From NCBI RefSeq assembly GCF_003344965.1, contig NZ_CP031194.1:3038001-3102000 (forward strand): a stretch of 64,000 nucleotides of DNA, read 5' to 3'. The DNA comes from Streptomyces paludis. Its GTDB lineage: Bacteria; Actinomycetota; Actinomycetes; Streptomycetales; Streptomycetaceae. The number at the start of each line of letters is the position of its first letter. The first letter of the stretch is position 1. Of the stretch, positions 9,282 through 18,417 are shown piece by piece. The notes beneath the pieces were generated by a model. That model was not told the origin of the DNA. It worked only from the letters and a program-made list of their open reading frames with translations, and did not search any database. A program made the position numbers and the translations under genes.

Positions 9282-9785
9282 GTGAAGCAGTTGCGGATCG
9301 GCGTCCTCGCCGGCCTGTTTGTGGTGGCGGGCGTGCTCTCGTGGGCCGCGGCCCGGCTCTGGGACGCATTCGGCACCCTGCCGAGCGTGCCGCTGGCCGC
9401 GCCGATCGTGCTGGGGGCGATCGCGGCCGTCCTGCTCGCCACCGCGCTGTCGCTCCGCTCCCGGCTGCGCGCCCAGCGCGAGCGGCGCCCCGACGCGAAG
9501 GGCGTGGACCCGCTGATGGCCGCCCGCGCGGTTGTCTTCGGCCAGGCCAGCGCCCTGGTCACAGCCCTTGTCTGCGGCCTGTACGGCGGCGTGGGGGTCT
9601 TCCTCCTGGGCTCCCTCGACATCCCCGTCCGCCGCGACCAGGCCATCTACGCCGGCTCCGCGGTCCTGGCGGGCTTCGCGGTGATCGCCGCCGCGTTCTT
9701 CCTGGAGCACGTCTGCAAGCTCCCGGACGACACGGACGACCCCCGCCACCACAACGGCGCGGCCCCGGCGGGCCCTCCCGCCTAG
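9282..9785 (+). CDS. DUF3180 membrane protein
   Basis: This 167-residue integral membrane protein has four predicted helices (about residues 5-25, 38-56, 85-110 and 122-143) and a short cytoplasmic tail. The start is GTG at 9282 (MKQLRIGVLAGLF). The family occurs next to folK throughout Actinobacteria and has no assigned biochemical role that I know of. The gap from folK is 51 bp with no obvious terminator, so it probably belongs to the folate transcript. Confidence 0.85.
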   Translation: MKQLRIGVLAGLFVVAGVLSWAAARLWDAFGTLPSVPLAAPIVLGAIAAVLLATALSLRSRLRAQRERRPDAKGVDPLMAARAVVFGQASALVTALVCGLYGGVGVFLLGSLDIPVRRDQAIYAGSAVLAGFAVIAAAFFLEHVCKLPDDTDDPRHHNGAAPAGPPA

Positions 9786-9823
9786 ACCGCGCCGTCGCGC
9801 AAATCCGACTCAGCGCGCCCTGA

Positions 9824-10429
9824 TCAGCGCGCCATGATCAGGCTCATGGCCTCCGCACGCGTCGCGGGCACCCGCATCTGCCCCCGGACGGCCGAGGTGA
9901 TCGTCTTGGCGCCCGGCTTCCGCACTCCGCGCATGGTCATGCACATGTGCTCGCACTCGACCACGACGATCGCTCCGCGCGGATCGAGGATCTCCATCAG
10001 CGAGTCCGCGATCTGGGTGGTCAGCCGCTCCTGCACCTGCGGCCTGCGCGCGTACACGTCCACCAGCCTGGCCAGCTTCGACAGCCCGGTGATCTTCCCG
10101 TCGGCGGAGGGGATATAGCCGACGTGGGCGACCCCGGTGAAGGGGACCAGATGGTGCTCGCAGGACGAGATCACCTCGATGTCCTTCACCAGCACCATCT
10201 CGTCATGGCCCAGATCGAACGTCGTGGTCAGCACGTCCTCGGGGTTCTGCCGGAGTCCCGCGAATATTTCCTTGTACGCACGGGCCACCCGGCCGGGAGT
10301 GGCCCGCAGGCCCTCGCGGTCCGGGTCCTCGCCGACCGCGATCAGCAGTTCGCGTACCGCGTCCTCGGCCCGCTTCTCGTCGAACTCGCGGACCGGGATC
10401 GCGCCGTCCAGCGTCACCGGGTCGGTCAT
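9824..10429 (-). CDS. folE: GTP cyclohydrolase I
   Basis: This 201-residue enzyme opens GTP to dihydroneopterin triphosphate, the first step of pterin synthesis. The zinc-site motif [11 protein letters not shown], the [14 protein letters not shown] segment with the second His region, and [12 protein letters not shown] are intact, as is the C-terminal [16 protein letters not shown]. It is convergent with the DUF3180 gene (38 bp between stops) and lies downstream of ftsH on the minus strand with a 110-bp gap. This placement supplies the pathway completed by folP, folB and folK on the opposite strand. Confidence 0.97.
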   Translation of the reverse strand: MTDPVTLDGAIPVREFDEKRAEDAVRELLIAVGEDPDREGLRATPGRVARAYKEIFAGLRQNPEDVLTTTFDLGHDEMVLVKDIEVISSCEHHLVPFTGVAHVGYIPSADGKITGLSKLARLVDVYARRPQVQERLTTQIADSLMEILDPRGAIVVVECEHMCMTMRGVRKPGAKTITSAVRGQMRVPATRAEAMSLIMAR

Positions 10430-10539
10430 CTGTGCCTCGTTCCTGTGCCGTCCATCGCTCGGGCATACGAATGCCGCGCCCCCTCAGGCTAGAACCTGGG
10501 AAGCGCGGCATCCATTCCGGGCCTGGTGTGCGCCCGGTA

Positions 10540-12567
10540 TCAGCTCTCCGGACGCTCCTCCGGAACCGCTTCGGCCGACTTCTCGATCGTCACCGCGGGG
10601 ACGACGCCGTTCGAACCGGTCGCCGCGCCGTTGGTCAGCGCCAGCTCCTTGGGCGAGAGCACCGGCGGCCGCGTCGACGGGGTACGTCGCGAGGAGCCGG
10701 TCCACGCCGGACGGGCCGGACGCTTCACGATGGTCGAGAAGATCTCCGCGATCTGCTCCTTGTTCAGCGTCTCCTTCTCCAGGAGGGCCAGGACCAGATT
10801 GTCGAGGACGTCGCGGTTCTCGACGAGAATCTCCCACGCCTCGTTGTGCGCGGTCTCGATGAGCTTCTTGACCTCTTCGTCGACCAGCGCCGCGACCTCT
10901 TCCGAGTAGTCGCGGGCATGACCCATCTCACGGCCGACGAACGGTTCGGTGTTGTCGCCGCCGAACTTGATCGCGCCGAGCCGCTCGGTCATGCCGTACT
11001 GCGTGACCATGGCGCGGGCCGTGGCCGTGGCCTTCTCGATGTCGTTGGCCGCGCCGGTGGTCGGGTCGTGGAAGACCAGCTCCTCGGCCGCCCGCCCGCC
11101 CAGCATGTAGGCGAGCTGGTCGAGCATCTCGTTGCGCGTGGTCGAGTACTTGTCCTCGTCGGGCAGGACCATGGTGTAGCCCAAGGCCCGGCCGCGGGAC
11201 AGGATCGTGATCTTGTGGACCGGGTCGGAGTTCGGAGACGCCGCGGCGACCAGGGCGTGACCGCCCTCGTGGTACGCGGTGATCTTCTTTTCCTTCTCGG
11301 ACATGATCCGGGTCCGCTTCTGCGGGCCCGCCACGACGCGGTCGATCGCCTCGTCCAGGGAGTGGTTGTCGACCAGCTTCTTGTCGCTGCGCGCCGTCAG
11401 GAGCGCCGCTTCGTTCAGCACGTTCGCCAGGTCCGCGCCGGTGAAGCCGGGCGTACGACGGGCGACCGCGCCCAGGTCGACGTCCGGGGAGACCGGCTTG
11501 CCCTTCTGGTGGACCTTGAGGATCTCCAGCCGGCCCTGCATGTCGGGGCGGTCGACGGCGATCTGCCGGTCGAAGCGTCCCGGGCGCAGGAGCGCCGGGT
11601 CGAGGATGTCGGGCCGGTTCGTCGCGGCGATCAGGATGACGCCGCCCTTCACGTCGAAGCCGTCCATCTCGACCAGCAGCTGGTTCAGCGTCTGCTCGCG
11701 CTCGTCGTGACCGCCGCCGAGGCCCGCGCCGCGGTGCCGGCCGACGGCGTCGATCTCGTCGACGAAGACGATCGCCGGGGCGTTCGCCTTGGCCTGCTCG
11801 AAGAGGTCGCGCACCCGGGAGGCACCGACACCGACGAACATCTCGACGAAGTCGGAGCCGGAGATCGAGTAGAAGGGGACCCCGGCCTCACCCGCGACCG
11901 CGCGGGCCAGCAGGGTCTTGCCCGTACCGGGCGGGCCGTACAGCAGCACACCCTTCGGGATCTTGGCGCCGACGGCCTGGAACTTCGCCGGCTCCTGGAG
12001 GAACTCCTTGATCTCGTGCAGCTCCTCGACGGCTTCGTCGGAGCCCGCGACATCGGCGAACGTCGTCTTCGGGGTGTCCTTGGTGATGAGCTTGGCCTTG
12101 GACTTCCCGAACTGCATGACGCGGGAGCCGCCGCCCTGCATCTGGTTCATCAGGAAGAGGAAGACCACCACGATCAGCACGAAGGGCAGCAGCGAGAACA
12201 GCACCGAGAGGAACGGGCTCTGCTTCGTCGGCGAGACCGTATAGCCCTTGGAGATGTCGCCGTTCTGGAACTTGGCCTGGAGGGTCGAGGCCAGCTGGGA
12301 TCCCTGGCTGCCGATATAGCTGGCCTGGATCTTGTCGCTGCCCTTGACCTTGACCCCGTTCTTGAGGTCGACCTTGATGACCTGGTCATCACCGGTGGTC
12401 AGCTTGACCTGCTCTGCCTGGTTCTTGTCGATCGCCTGGACGACCTCACCGGTGTCGACCGTCTTGTAGCCGCTGCCCGAGCCGACGACATTCATCAGCA
12501 CGACCACGGCGAGGACGGCCAGCACGATCCACATGACCGGCCCACGGAAGTATCGCTTCACGTCCAT
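10540..12567 (-). CDS. ftsH: ATP-dependent zinc metalloprotease FtsH
   Basis: This 675-residue inner-membrane AAA+ protease degrades misassembled membrane proteins and regulators. Two N-terminal helices (about 10-29 and 118-140) flank an extracytoplasmic domain. AAA features are Walker A GPPGTGKT, Walker B IVFVDEID, the pore-loop [12 protein letters not shown] and the second region of homology [19 protein letters not shown]. The zinc site is HEGGH with a distal Asp in [12 protein letters not shown]. The C-terminal ~60 residues are a variable tail. It lies downstream of hpt (236 bp gap, probably holding its promoter), an arrangement conserved in many Gram-positives. Confidence 0.97.
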   Translation of the reverse strand: MDVKRYFRGPVMWIVLAVLAVVVLMNVVGSGSGYKTVDTGEVVQAIDKNQAEQVKLTTGDDQVIKVDLKNGVKVKGSDKIQASYIGSQGSQLASTLQAKFQNGDISKGYTVSPTKQSPFLSVLFSLLPFVLIVVVFLFLMNQMQGGGSRVMQFGKSKAKLITKDTPKTTFADVAGSDEAVEELHEIKEFLQEPAKFQAVGAKIPKGVLLYGPPGTGKTLLARAVAGEAGVPFYSISGSDFVEMFVGVGASRVRDLFEQAKANAPAIVFVDEIDAVGRHRGAGLGGGHDEREQTLNQLLVEMDGFDVKGGVILIAATNRPDILDPALLRPGRFDRQIAVDRPDMQGRLEILKVHQKGKPVSPDVDLGAVARRTPGFTGADLANVLNEAALLTARSDKKLVDNHSLDEAIDRVVAGPQKRTRIMSEKEKKITAYHEGGHALVAAASPNSDPVHKITILSRGRALGYTMVLPDEDKYSTTRNEMLDQLAYMLGGRAAEELVFHDPTTGAANDIEKATATARAMVTQYGMTERLGAIKFGGDNTEPFVGREMGHARDYSEEVAALVDEEVKKLIETAHNEAWEILVENRDVLDNLVLALLEKETLNKEQIAEIFSTIVKRPARPAWTGSSRRTPSTRPPVLSPKELALTNGAATGSNGVVPAVTIEKSAEAVPEERPES

Positions 12568-12803
12568 CCATACGAGGCGAAGTCGCCCCGTCCCTCCTGC
12601 CCGTAGGTAAATGCTGCTGTGAGAAAAGAGTGTTCTTCGGACGGTACCCCAGCATCATGGCCCGCGACCGCACGGGACGGCTGACAAACCCGCCTTCCCA
12701 TGCTTCAACGGCGCGAAGCGTGCTGGGGTTCCCCCTCGTACCGTGGCCTTTCCGTAACACTTCGCCGTACCGGTACGGCCCGGGGCCGCCGGCGGGGCCC
12801 GGA

Positions 12804-13364
12804 CTAACCCCCGTAGACGTGCGGCGCGAGGGTGCCGACGAATGGCATGTTGCGGTACTTCTCCGCGTAATCCAGGCCGTATCCGACGACAAACTCATTG
12901 GGAATGTCGAAGCCGATCCATTTCACGTCGATGGCGACCTTTGCGGCATCCGGCTTACGGAGCAGGGTGCAGACCTCCAGCGAGGCCGGCTCCCGGGAAC
13001 CGAGGTTGGACAGCAGCCACGACAGCGTCAGTCCCGAGTCGATGATGTCCTCGACGATCAGGACGTGCTTGCCCTTGATGTCGGTGTCCAGGTCCTTGAG
13101 GATCCGGACCACGCCGGAGGACTGGGTGCCCGCCCCGTACGAGGAGACGGCCATCCAATCCATCGTCACGGGGGTGGACAGGGCGCGCGCCAGGTCCGCC
13201 ATGACCATCACGGCACCCTTGAGGACCCCCACCAGCAGCAGGTCCTTGCCCGCGTACTCCGCGTCGATCTTCGCCGCCAGCTCGGCCAGCTTTGTGTCGA
13301 TCTCTTCCTTGGTGATGAGCACCGACTGAAGGTCTTCGCCCATGTCCTTGTCGTCCACCCGCAT
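12804..13364 (-). CDS. hpt: Hypoxanthine phosphoribosyltransferase
   Basis: This 186-residue enzyme salvages hypoxanthine and guanine using PRPP. The PRPP-binding signature [14 protein letters not shown], the upstream [16 protein letters not shown] and the [13 protein letters not shown] loop place it in the HGPRT family. The ATG at 13364 ([13 protein letters not shown]) is the start familiar from Streptomyces; MGEDLQ at 13343 is an alternative. An in-frame upstream extension overlapping tilS is not credible. It lies 68 bp downstream of tilS, forming the widespread tilS-hpt-ftsH module. Confidence 0.95.
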   Translation of the reverse strand: MRVDDKDMGEDLQSVLITKEEIDTKLAELAAKIDAEYAGKDLLLVGVLKGAVMVMADLARALSTPVTMDWMAVSSYGAGTQSSGVVRILKDLDTDIKGKHVLIVEDIIDSGLTLSWLLSNLGSREPASLEVCTLLRKPDAAKVAIDVKWIGFDIPNEFVVGYGLDYAEKYRNMPFVGTLAPHVYGG

Positions 13365-13432
13365 CGCTTTCGTCGTCGGCCAGAGGTCCGGAACCCGCGG
13401 CTCCGGAGACACAGCCGTAGTGCATCCGCGCT

Positions 13433-14533
13433 TCAGCCCTGCCGGATGACCAGTCTGCCACCCTGCCTCCTGGCCTCCACGCGGCCGGGCAGGTTGATGG
13501 CTCCCTGGCCGCGCCAGCCGGTGATCAGGCGGTCGACCTCTTCGATGTGACGGGCGAACAGCGAACCCGCCGGGGCGCCCGCGGCGATGGCGGCCCGGCG
13601 CAGCACCCGGCGGCGTACGGCGGGCGGGAGCGCGTAGAGCTTGGCGCACTCCAGCAGCCCCGCCTCGTCCCGGACGGTCGTCTCGGCGCCGGCGGCCCAG
13701 GTGTCCAGGGCGTCGGCGTCGTCGCGGGAGAGCTGGGCGGTACGGGCCAGGGCCTCGACGACGCCTTTGCCGAGGGCCTTCTCCAGCGCGGGCAGCCCTT
13801 CGTGGCGCAGCCGGGAGCGGGTGTAGGCGGGGTCGGTGTTGTGGGGGTCGTCCCAGACGGGGATCGACTGGACCAGACATGCCTTGCGGGCGGTCTGCCG
13901 GTCGAGCTGGAGGAAGGGCCGCCGGTAGCGGCCGGTCGCCCCGGAGACGGCGGCCATGCCGGACAGCGAGCGGGTGCCGGAGCCGCGGGCGAGGCCGAGC
14001 AGTACGGTCTCGGCCTGGTCGTCGCGGGTGTGGCCGAGGAGGACGGCGGCCGCGCGGTGGCGGTCGGCGACGGCGTCCAGCGCGGCGTAGCGCGCGTCGC
14101 GCGCGGCGGCCTCGGGTCCGCCGCCCGTGCGGCGCACACCGCCGCCGCCGTGGGCCGCGCTGTGTGCGACCGGGGTCTCCGCGCCGACGGTGACGGCGAC
14201 GGATTCGACGGGGTCCAGACGCATCGCGCCGAGCCGGGCGACGACTTCCGCGGCGCGGAGCGCGGAGCCTTCCTGGAGTCCGTGGTCGACGGTGACGGCG
14301 CCCGCGCGGACGGAGAGTTTCGGTGCTTCGAAGGCGAGGGCCGAGGCGAGCGCCATGGAGTCGGCGCCGCCGGAGCAGGCGACGAGCACGAGCGGCGGCG
14401 CGCCCGCGGCAGCGGGTGCGCCGCCGGTGGCGGTGGGCGGGTCCAGCTCCGCCCGTTCGGTTTCGGTGAGGATGTCGTGGAGTACGCGGCGGACCGCCAG
14501 GCGTATCGCCGCGACCGCAGGATGGGGACCCAT
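13433..14533 (-). CDS. tilS: tRNA(Ile)-lysidine synthase
   Basis: This 366-residue PP-loop ATPase converts C34 of tRNA-Ile(CAU) to lysidine so that AUA is read as isoleucine. The P-loop motif [11 protein letters not shown] follows an Ala/Pro-rich N-terminus, and [17 protein letters not shown] plus [22 protein letters not shown] are family hallmarks. The C-terminal half carries only the short TilS substrate-binding region usual in Actinobacteria. Start ATG 14533 ([13 protein letters not shown]) is chosen over an upstream in-frame codon at 14632. Confidence 0.95.
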   Translation of the reverse strand: MGPHPAVAAIRLAVRRVLHDILTETERAELDPPTATGGAPAAAGAPPLVLVACSGGADSMALASALAFEAPKLSVRAGAVTVDHGLQEGSALRAAEVVARLGAMRLDPVESVAVTVGAETPVAHSAAHGGGGVRRTGGGPEAAARDARYAALDAVADRHRAAAVLLGHTRDDQAETVLLGLARGSGTRSLSGMAAVSGATGRYRRPFLQLDRQTARKACLVQSIPVWDDPHNTDPAYTRSRLRHEGLPALEKALGKGVVEALARTAQLSRDDADALDTWAAGAETTVRDEAGLLECAKLYALPPAVRRRVLRRAAIAAGAPAGSLFARHIEEVDRLITGWRGQGAINLPGRVEARRQGGRLVIRQG

Positions 14534-14720
14534 ATCCGGTGCCCTTCGTGAAGTTTTTTGGGGGGTGCCTCGGTCGGGGTAAGAACGGAGAGCGTCACTC
14601 AGAGTGCGTCGATGGTGACAGAACCGAGCCATTACCCGAGCATTGCACGCCTATCCCTCACCGACGGTCCCTCGGATGGGTGATACGCGAGGCGTCCTTC
14701 TGCCAAGAGGGCGTTTTGGC

Positions 14721-15851
14721 TCAGGAATCTGCCTTACGGTGCACCCGCGCGACCCAATCCGCCGGTTTGGCGATCTCCGCCTTGGTGGGGAGCGTGTTGG
14801 GCGAGGTCCACACCCGGTTGAAGCCGTCCATGCCGACCTGCTCGACCACGGCCCGGACGAACCGCTCCCCGTCGCGGTACTGACGGAGCTTGGCGTCGAG
14901 GCCCAGCAGCTTGCGCAGCGCCTGGTCGAGCCGGCCGGCGCCGCTGGCCCGGCGCTGCTGGAACTTCTCGCGGATCTCGGCGACGGAGGGCACGACCTGC
15001 GGTCCCACGCCGTCCATCACATAGTCGGCGTGGCCTTCGAGCAGGGACATCACGGCGGTGAGCCGGCCGAGGATCTCGCGCTGGCCGGGGGTCTGCACCA
15101 GCTCGACGATCGAGTGCCCGTCCTCGTCCCGCTCGCCCTCGGGCCGGCCGCCCGCCAGCGACTGGGCCGCCTCGCGGAGCCGTTCGACCACGGTCATCGG
15201 GTCGACCTCGGTCTGGTCGAGGAACGACTGGATCTCGCCCTGGAGGTGGTCGCGGAGCCAGGGCACACCGGTGAACTGGGTGCGGTGGGTCTCCTCGTGG
15301 AGCGCGACCCAGAGCCGGAAGTCGTGGGGCGCCACGTCGAGTTCGCGCTCGACGTGGACGATGTTGGGGGCGACGAGCAGCAGCCGTCCGCTGCCGTCGG
15401 GGGCGCCGGGGAGGTCGCGGGAGGCGGGGGCGAACGTCTCGTACTGCCCGAGCACCCGGGAGGACATGAAGGACAGCAGCATGCCGACCTCGACGCCGGT
15501 GACCTTGCCGCCGACCGCGCCGAGCACGGCGCCGCCGGGTCCGCCGGGGCGGCGGTCGCGCATCTTCTCGAAGAGGGGCTTCAGCAGCTCGCGGAAGCCG
15601 GCGACATTGGCCCGGACCCAGCCGGCCCGGTCGACGACCAGCACGGGGGTGTCCACCGGGGCGTGGCCCTCGGGGATCATCCGGGTGTACGCCCGGACGT
15701 GCTCCTCCGCCGCCTTGGCGTGCCGCCGCAGCTCGGCGACGATCTCACGCGCCTCGTCGCGGCTCACTTCCGGTCCCGGCCGCGCGAGGCGGGTCGCGGT
15801 CGCCACCGCGAGGTTCCAGTCGACCATCTCTGCACCACCGATGCTCGTCAT
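14721..15851 (-). CDS. Zinc-dependent metalloprotease-like protein (DUF2342, F420-biosynthesis-associated family)
   Basis: This 376-residue soluble protein carries an HEETH motif (HExxH zinc-binding helix) in the context WVALHEETHRTQF, typical of the DUF2342 family that is often labelled coenzyme F420 biosynthesis-associated. Helical segments dominate. A second conserved region, LEGHADYVMDGVGP, could provide further zinc ligands. No signal peptide is seen. Enzymatic activity is inferred from the motif only. It lies upstream of tilS on the same strand with a 187-bp gap. Confidence 0.85.
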   Translation of the reverse strand: MTSIGGAEMVDWNLAVATATRLARPGPEVSRDEAREIVAELRRHAKAAEEHVRAYTRMIPEGHAPVDTPVLVVDRAGWVRANVAGFRELLKPLFEKMRDRRPGGPGGAVLGAVGGKVTGVEVGMLLSFMSSRVLGQYETFAPASRDLPGAPDGSGRLLLVAPNIVHVERELDVAPHDFRLWVALHEETHRTQFTGVPWLRDHLQGEIQSFLDQTEVDPMTVVERLREAAQSLAGGRPEGERDEDGHSIVELVQTPGQREILGRLTAVMSLLEGHADYVMDGVGPQVVPSVAEIREKFQQRRASGAGRLDQALRKLLGLDAKLRQYRDGERFVRAVVEQVGMDGFNRVWTSPNTLPTKAEIAKPADWVARVHRKADS

Positions 15852-16142
15852 GCGTCAACCGTACGTGCTCGGCTCGCGGAGCGGGCGAAGCTGTCGTCCC
15901 ACTCTGCTTCGGACAGGCCGAGGGACCTGGTGCCGTCGGATCCAAGGCGGAGGAGGGAGTGAACGCGGAGCGTTCGTGACCGACGACAACGCCGGAGGCG
16001 GCGGTGCCAGGCCCCTCGGGCCCGGAGCAGGGTGGGACGACAGCTTCTCGGCGTGATGGCCCCGGTTCTTCCCCCATCTTCGGTCTCGGGGGCCTCTCCG
16101 GGGCCTTTCCGGGGCCGGTCGAACGCCGCCCCTACGGGCCCG

Positions 16143-17636
16143 TCACTCGGGACGGGCCGCCGGCGCCGGGAGCAGGGCCGCCGAGAGCCGGTCCAGGGCC
16201 GCCTGGGCGGGGTCGGCGGCCGGGGTGTCGCTCGCCAGGAACGCGAAGGCCAGCAGCCGCCCCTCGGCGTCCACCACCGTGCCCGCCAGGGCGTTGACCC
16301 CGGTGAGCGTGCCGGTCTTGGCCCGCACGAAACCGGCCGCCGGCGGCTGGTCCGCGTACCGGGTGCGCAGCGTGCCGCTGAAGCGGGCGATGGGCAGGCC
16401 GGTCAGGACCGGGCGCAGCTCCGGCCGGTCCGGGGCGGCGGCGCGCGCCAGCAGGCCGGTGAGCAGGGCGGCGCTGACCCGGTCCTTGCGGCTGAGACCG
16501 CTGCCGTCGTCGAACACGGCCCCGGTGACGGGCAGTTGGAGCTTCCGGAGCTGGGCGCGGACGGCTCTGCCGGCGCCCTCGAAGCTCGCGGGCTCGCCCG
16601 CGGCCAGGGCGGTCTGGCGGGCCAGGGACTCGGCGATGTCGTTGTCGCTGTTGGTCAGCGCGCGTTCGGCCAGGGCGGAGAGCGGGGCGGAGTAGGTCCG
16701 CGCGAGCGGCTCCGCTTCCTTGGGCGCTCTGCTCCGTTCGGGTGCGCCGTCGGTACGGACGCCCCGCTCGCGCAGGAGTTTGGCGAAGACGCGGGCGGCG
16801 TCGCCCGCCGGGTTGCCGCTGCGCGGCGCGGGCCCGCTCGCCGAGGTGTCGAGCCGGCCCTGCCCGGACATCAGGGAGACGACGGGGGCGATGTTGTCGT
16901 TGGGGCCGATGGGGTGTTCCCGGGGGCCGGAGTAGAGGGATGTGTCGTACCGCAGCTCGACCTCGGTGACGCCCCGGTCGCGCAGGGCGCGGACGGTGTC
17001 GTCGGCGAGCCGGCCGAGCCCGGTCCGGTCCAGGGTGGCGTCGCCGCCGCCGACCAGGGTGATCCGCCGTCCGTCGGGGGTGGCCCGGACGGTGGTGGCG
17101 ATGCGGTGGTCGGGGCCGAGCGCGGAGAGCGCGGCGACCACGGTGGCGATCTTTATCGTGGATGCCGGGACCATCGTCTTCGCGTCGCCCTTCCCGTACA
17201 GCCGCTCGCCGGTGACGGCGTCCACAACGGAGGCGGTACGGTCCGGGCCGAGCGCGCCGTCGTCGAGGAGGGGGCCGAGGGCCGCCGCGAGTCCGGACGG
17301 CAGCGCGGGGGGCTTTCCGGTGCCACCGATCCCGCTCATCCCGCCGGTCTCGCCCGCCCCAGCGGTCCCGCCCGTCCCGTTGGACTCGGCGGCGCCGCGG
17401 CCCGTGACCCGGAGCGCGGAGAGCACCGCGGCGGCGCTGGGCGCGGGCGCCGGCTCGCGCGGCGCGGACGCGTCGCGGGCCTCGCCGCCCGTACGGCTCT
17501 GGGCGACCGCCCACTCCCGCTCGGCCCTGCGCTGCCCCGAATCCCAGGGGCCGGCCGCGGCCACCACCACGGCCGCGAGCGTCAGCCCCAGGACCACCGA
17601 ACCCGCCGTGACCTGCCACACTTTCGGCTCAAGCAC
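16143..17636 (-). CDS. dacB: D-alanyl-D-alanine carboxypeptidase/endopeptidase (PBP4, DacB)
   Basis: This ~497-residue penicillin-binding protein of the S13 peptidase family trims or cleaves peptidoglycan stem peptides outside the membrane. Catalytic motifs are SxxK in PASTIKIATVV, SxN in NSDNDIAES and KTG in RAKTGTLTGVNAL. An N-terminal signal anchor (VTAGSVVLGLTLAAVVVAAA) is followed by a Gly/Ala-rich linker. The GTG at 17636 has AAGGGG upstream and is preferred over the GTG at 17681, which has no ribosome site. It is divergent from ppa across a ~108-bp region. Confidence 0.93.
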   Translation of the reverse strand: MLEPKVWQVTAGSVVLGLTLAAVVVAAAGPWDSGQRRAEREWAVAQSRTGGEARDASAPREPAPAPSAAAVLSALRVTGRGAAESNGTGGTAGAGETGGMSGIGGTGKPPALPSGLAAALGPLLDDGALGPDRTASVVDAVTGERLYGKGDAKTMVPASTIKIATVVAALSALGPDHRIATTVRATPDGRRITLVGGGDATLDRTGLGRLADDTVRALRDRGVTEVELRYDTSLYSGPREHPIGPNDNIAPVVSLMSGQGRLDTSASGPAPRSGNPAGDAARVFAKLLRERGVRTDGAPERSRAPKEAEPLARTYSAPLSALAERALTNSDNDIAESLARQTALAAGEPASFEGAGRAVRAQLRKLQLPVTGAVFDDGSGLSRKDRVSAALLTGLLARAAAPDRPELRPVLTGLPIARFSGTLRTRYADQPPAAGFVRAKTGTLTGVNALAGTVVDAEGRLLAFAFLASDTPAADPAQAALDRLSAALLPAPAARPE

Positions 17637-17744
17637 GGCTGACCAGCCCCTTTCGCGATCACACAGCTGCGTGGGGGACACTTAACCACTGCGCCTTGCC
17701 ACGCAGCATCACCGACATATGTGTTGATCATGGAGGAGCCACCC

Positions 17745-18239
17745 GTGGAGTTCGACGTCACCATCGAGATCCCCAAAGGTTCGCGGAACAAGTACGAGGT
17801 GGACCACGAGACCGGTCGGATCCGGCTGGACCGTCGACTCTTCACCTCGACCAGCTACCCGGCCGACTACGGCTTCGTCGAGAACACCCTCGGCGAGGAC
17901 GGCGACCCGCTGGACGCGCTGGTCATCCTGGACGAGCCCACCTTCCCGGGCTGCCTGATCAAGTGCCGCGCGATCGGCATGTTCCGGATGACGGACGAGG
18001 CCGGCGGCGACGACAAGCTGCTGTGCGTCCCGGCGTCCGACCCCCGGGTGGAGCACCTGCGCGACATCCACCACGTGTCGGAGTTCGACCGCCTGGAGAT
18101 CCAGCACTTCTTCGAGGTCTACAAGGACCTGGAGCCCGGCAAGTCCGTCGAGGGCGCCGACTGGGTCGGCCGCGCCGAGGCCGAGGCCGAGATCGAGGCG
18201 TCGTACAAGCGGCTCCAGGCGCAGGGCAACGCGCACTGA
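17745..18239 (+). CDS. ppa: Inorganic pyrophosphatase
   Basis: This 164-residue family I enzyme hydrolyses pyrophosphate in a magnesium-dependent way. [18 protein letters not shown] at the N-terminus, YPADYGF, and the metal-binding signature [10 protein letters not shown] are intact. The GTG at 17745 is chosen because GGAGGAG lies 6 nt upstream; the TTG and ATG codons further upstream are inside that leader. It stands alone between the divergent dacB and the ThrE-like gene, and is followed by a direct-repeat stop cluster and a hairpin terminator. Confidence 0.97.
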   Translation: MEFDVTIEIPKGSRNKYEVDHETGRIRLDRRLFTSTSYPADYGFVENTLGEDGDPLDALVILDEPTFPGCLIKCRAIGMFRMTDEAGGDDKLLCVPASDPRVEHLRDIHHVSEFDRLEIQHFFEVYKDLEPGKSVEGADWVGRAEAEAEIEASYKRLQAQGNAH

Positions 18240-18268
18240 ACGCGCATTGAACGCGCATTGACCGCGCA
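18237..18268 (+). repeat. 11-bp direct repeats with stops in all three frames after ppa
   Basis: The ppa stop codon sits in the first of three near-identical 11-bp units (TGA followed by ACGCGCAT, then TGA ACGCGCAT, then TGA CCGCGCAC). TGA triplets at 18237, 18248 and 18259 fall in three different frames. Confidence 0.7.
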
Positions 18269-18298
18269 CCGCGCGAACGCACAGCACCTGTGCGATGA

Positions 18299-18332
18299 AC
18301 GGGCGGCACACCCTTCCGGGTGGGCCGCCCGT
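18299..18332 (+). terminator. Hairpin terminator downstream of ppa
   Basis: ACGGGCGGC at 18299 pairs with GCCGCCCGT ending at 18332. The inner CACCC/GGGTG extends the stem to about 15 pairs with one mismatch and a TTCC loop. It has no T-tract, as is common for Streptomyces terminators. Confidence 0.7.
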
Positions 18333-18417
18333 CCGTGTGTGCCCACCCGGTTCGCTGCCCATACTGGGCAGGAACCCGGGCAGGGGACCGGAATGACGGG
18401 GACGGTCACGACAGGGA

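Noticed and set aside
13365..13880. N-terminal extension of hpt overlapping tilS
   Set aside because: The normal hypoxanthine phosphoribosyltransferase length is reached from 13364, and the extension is out-of-frame tilS.
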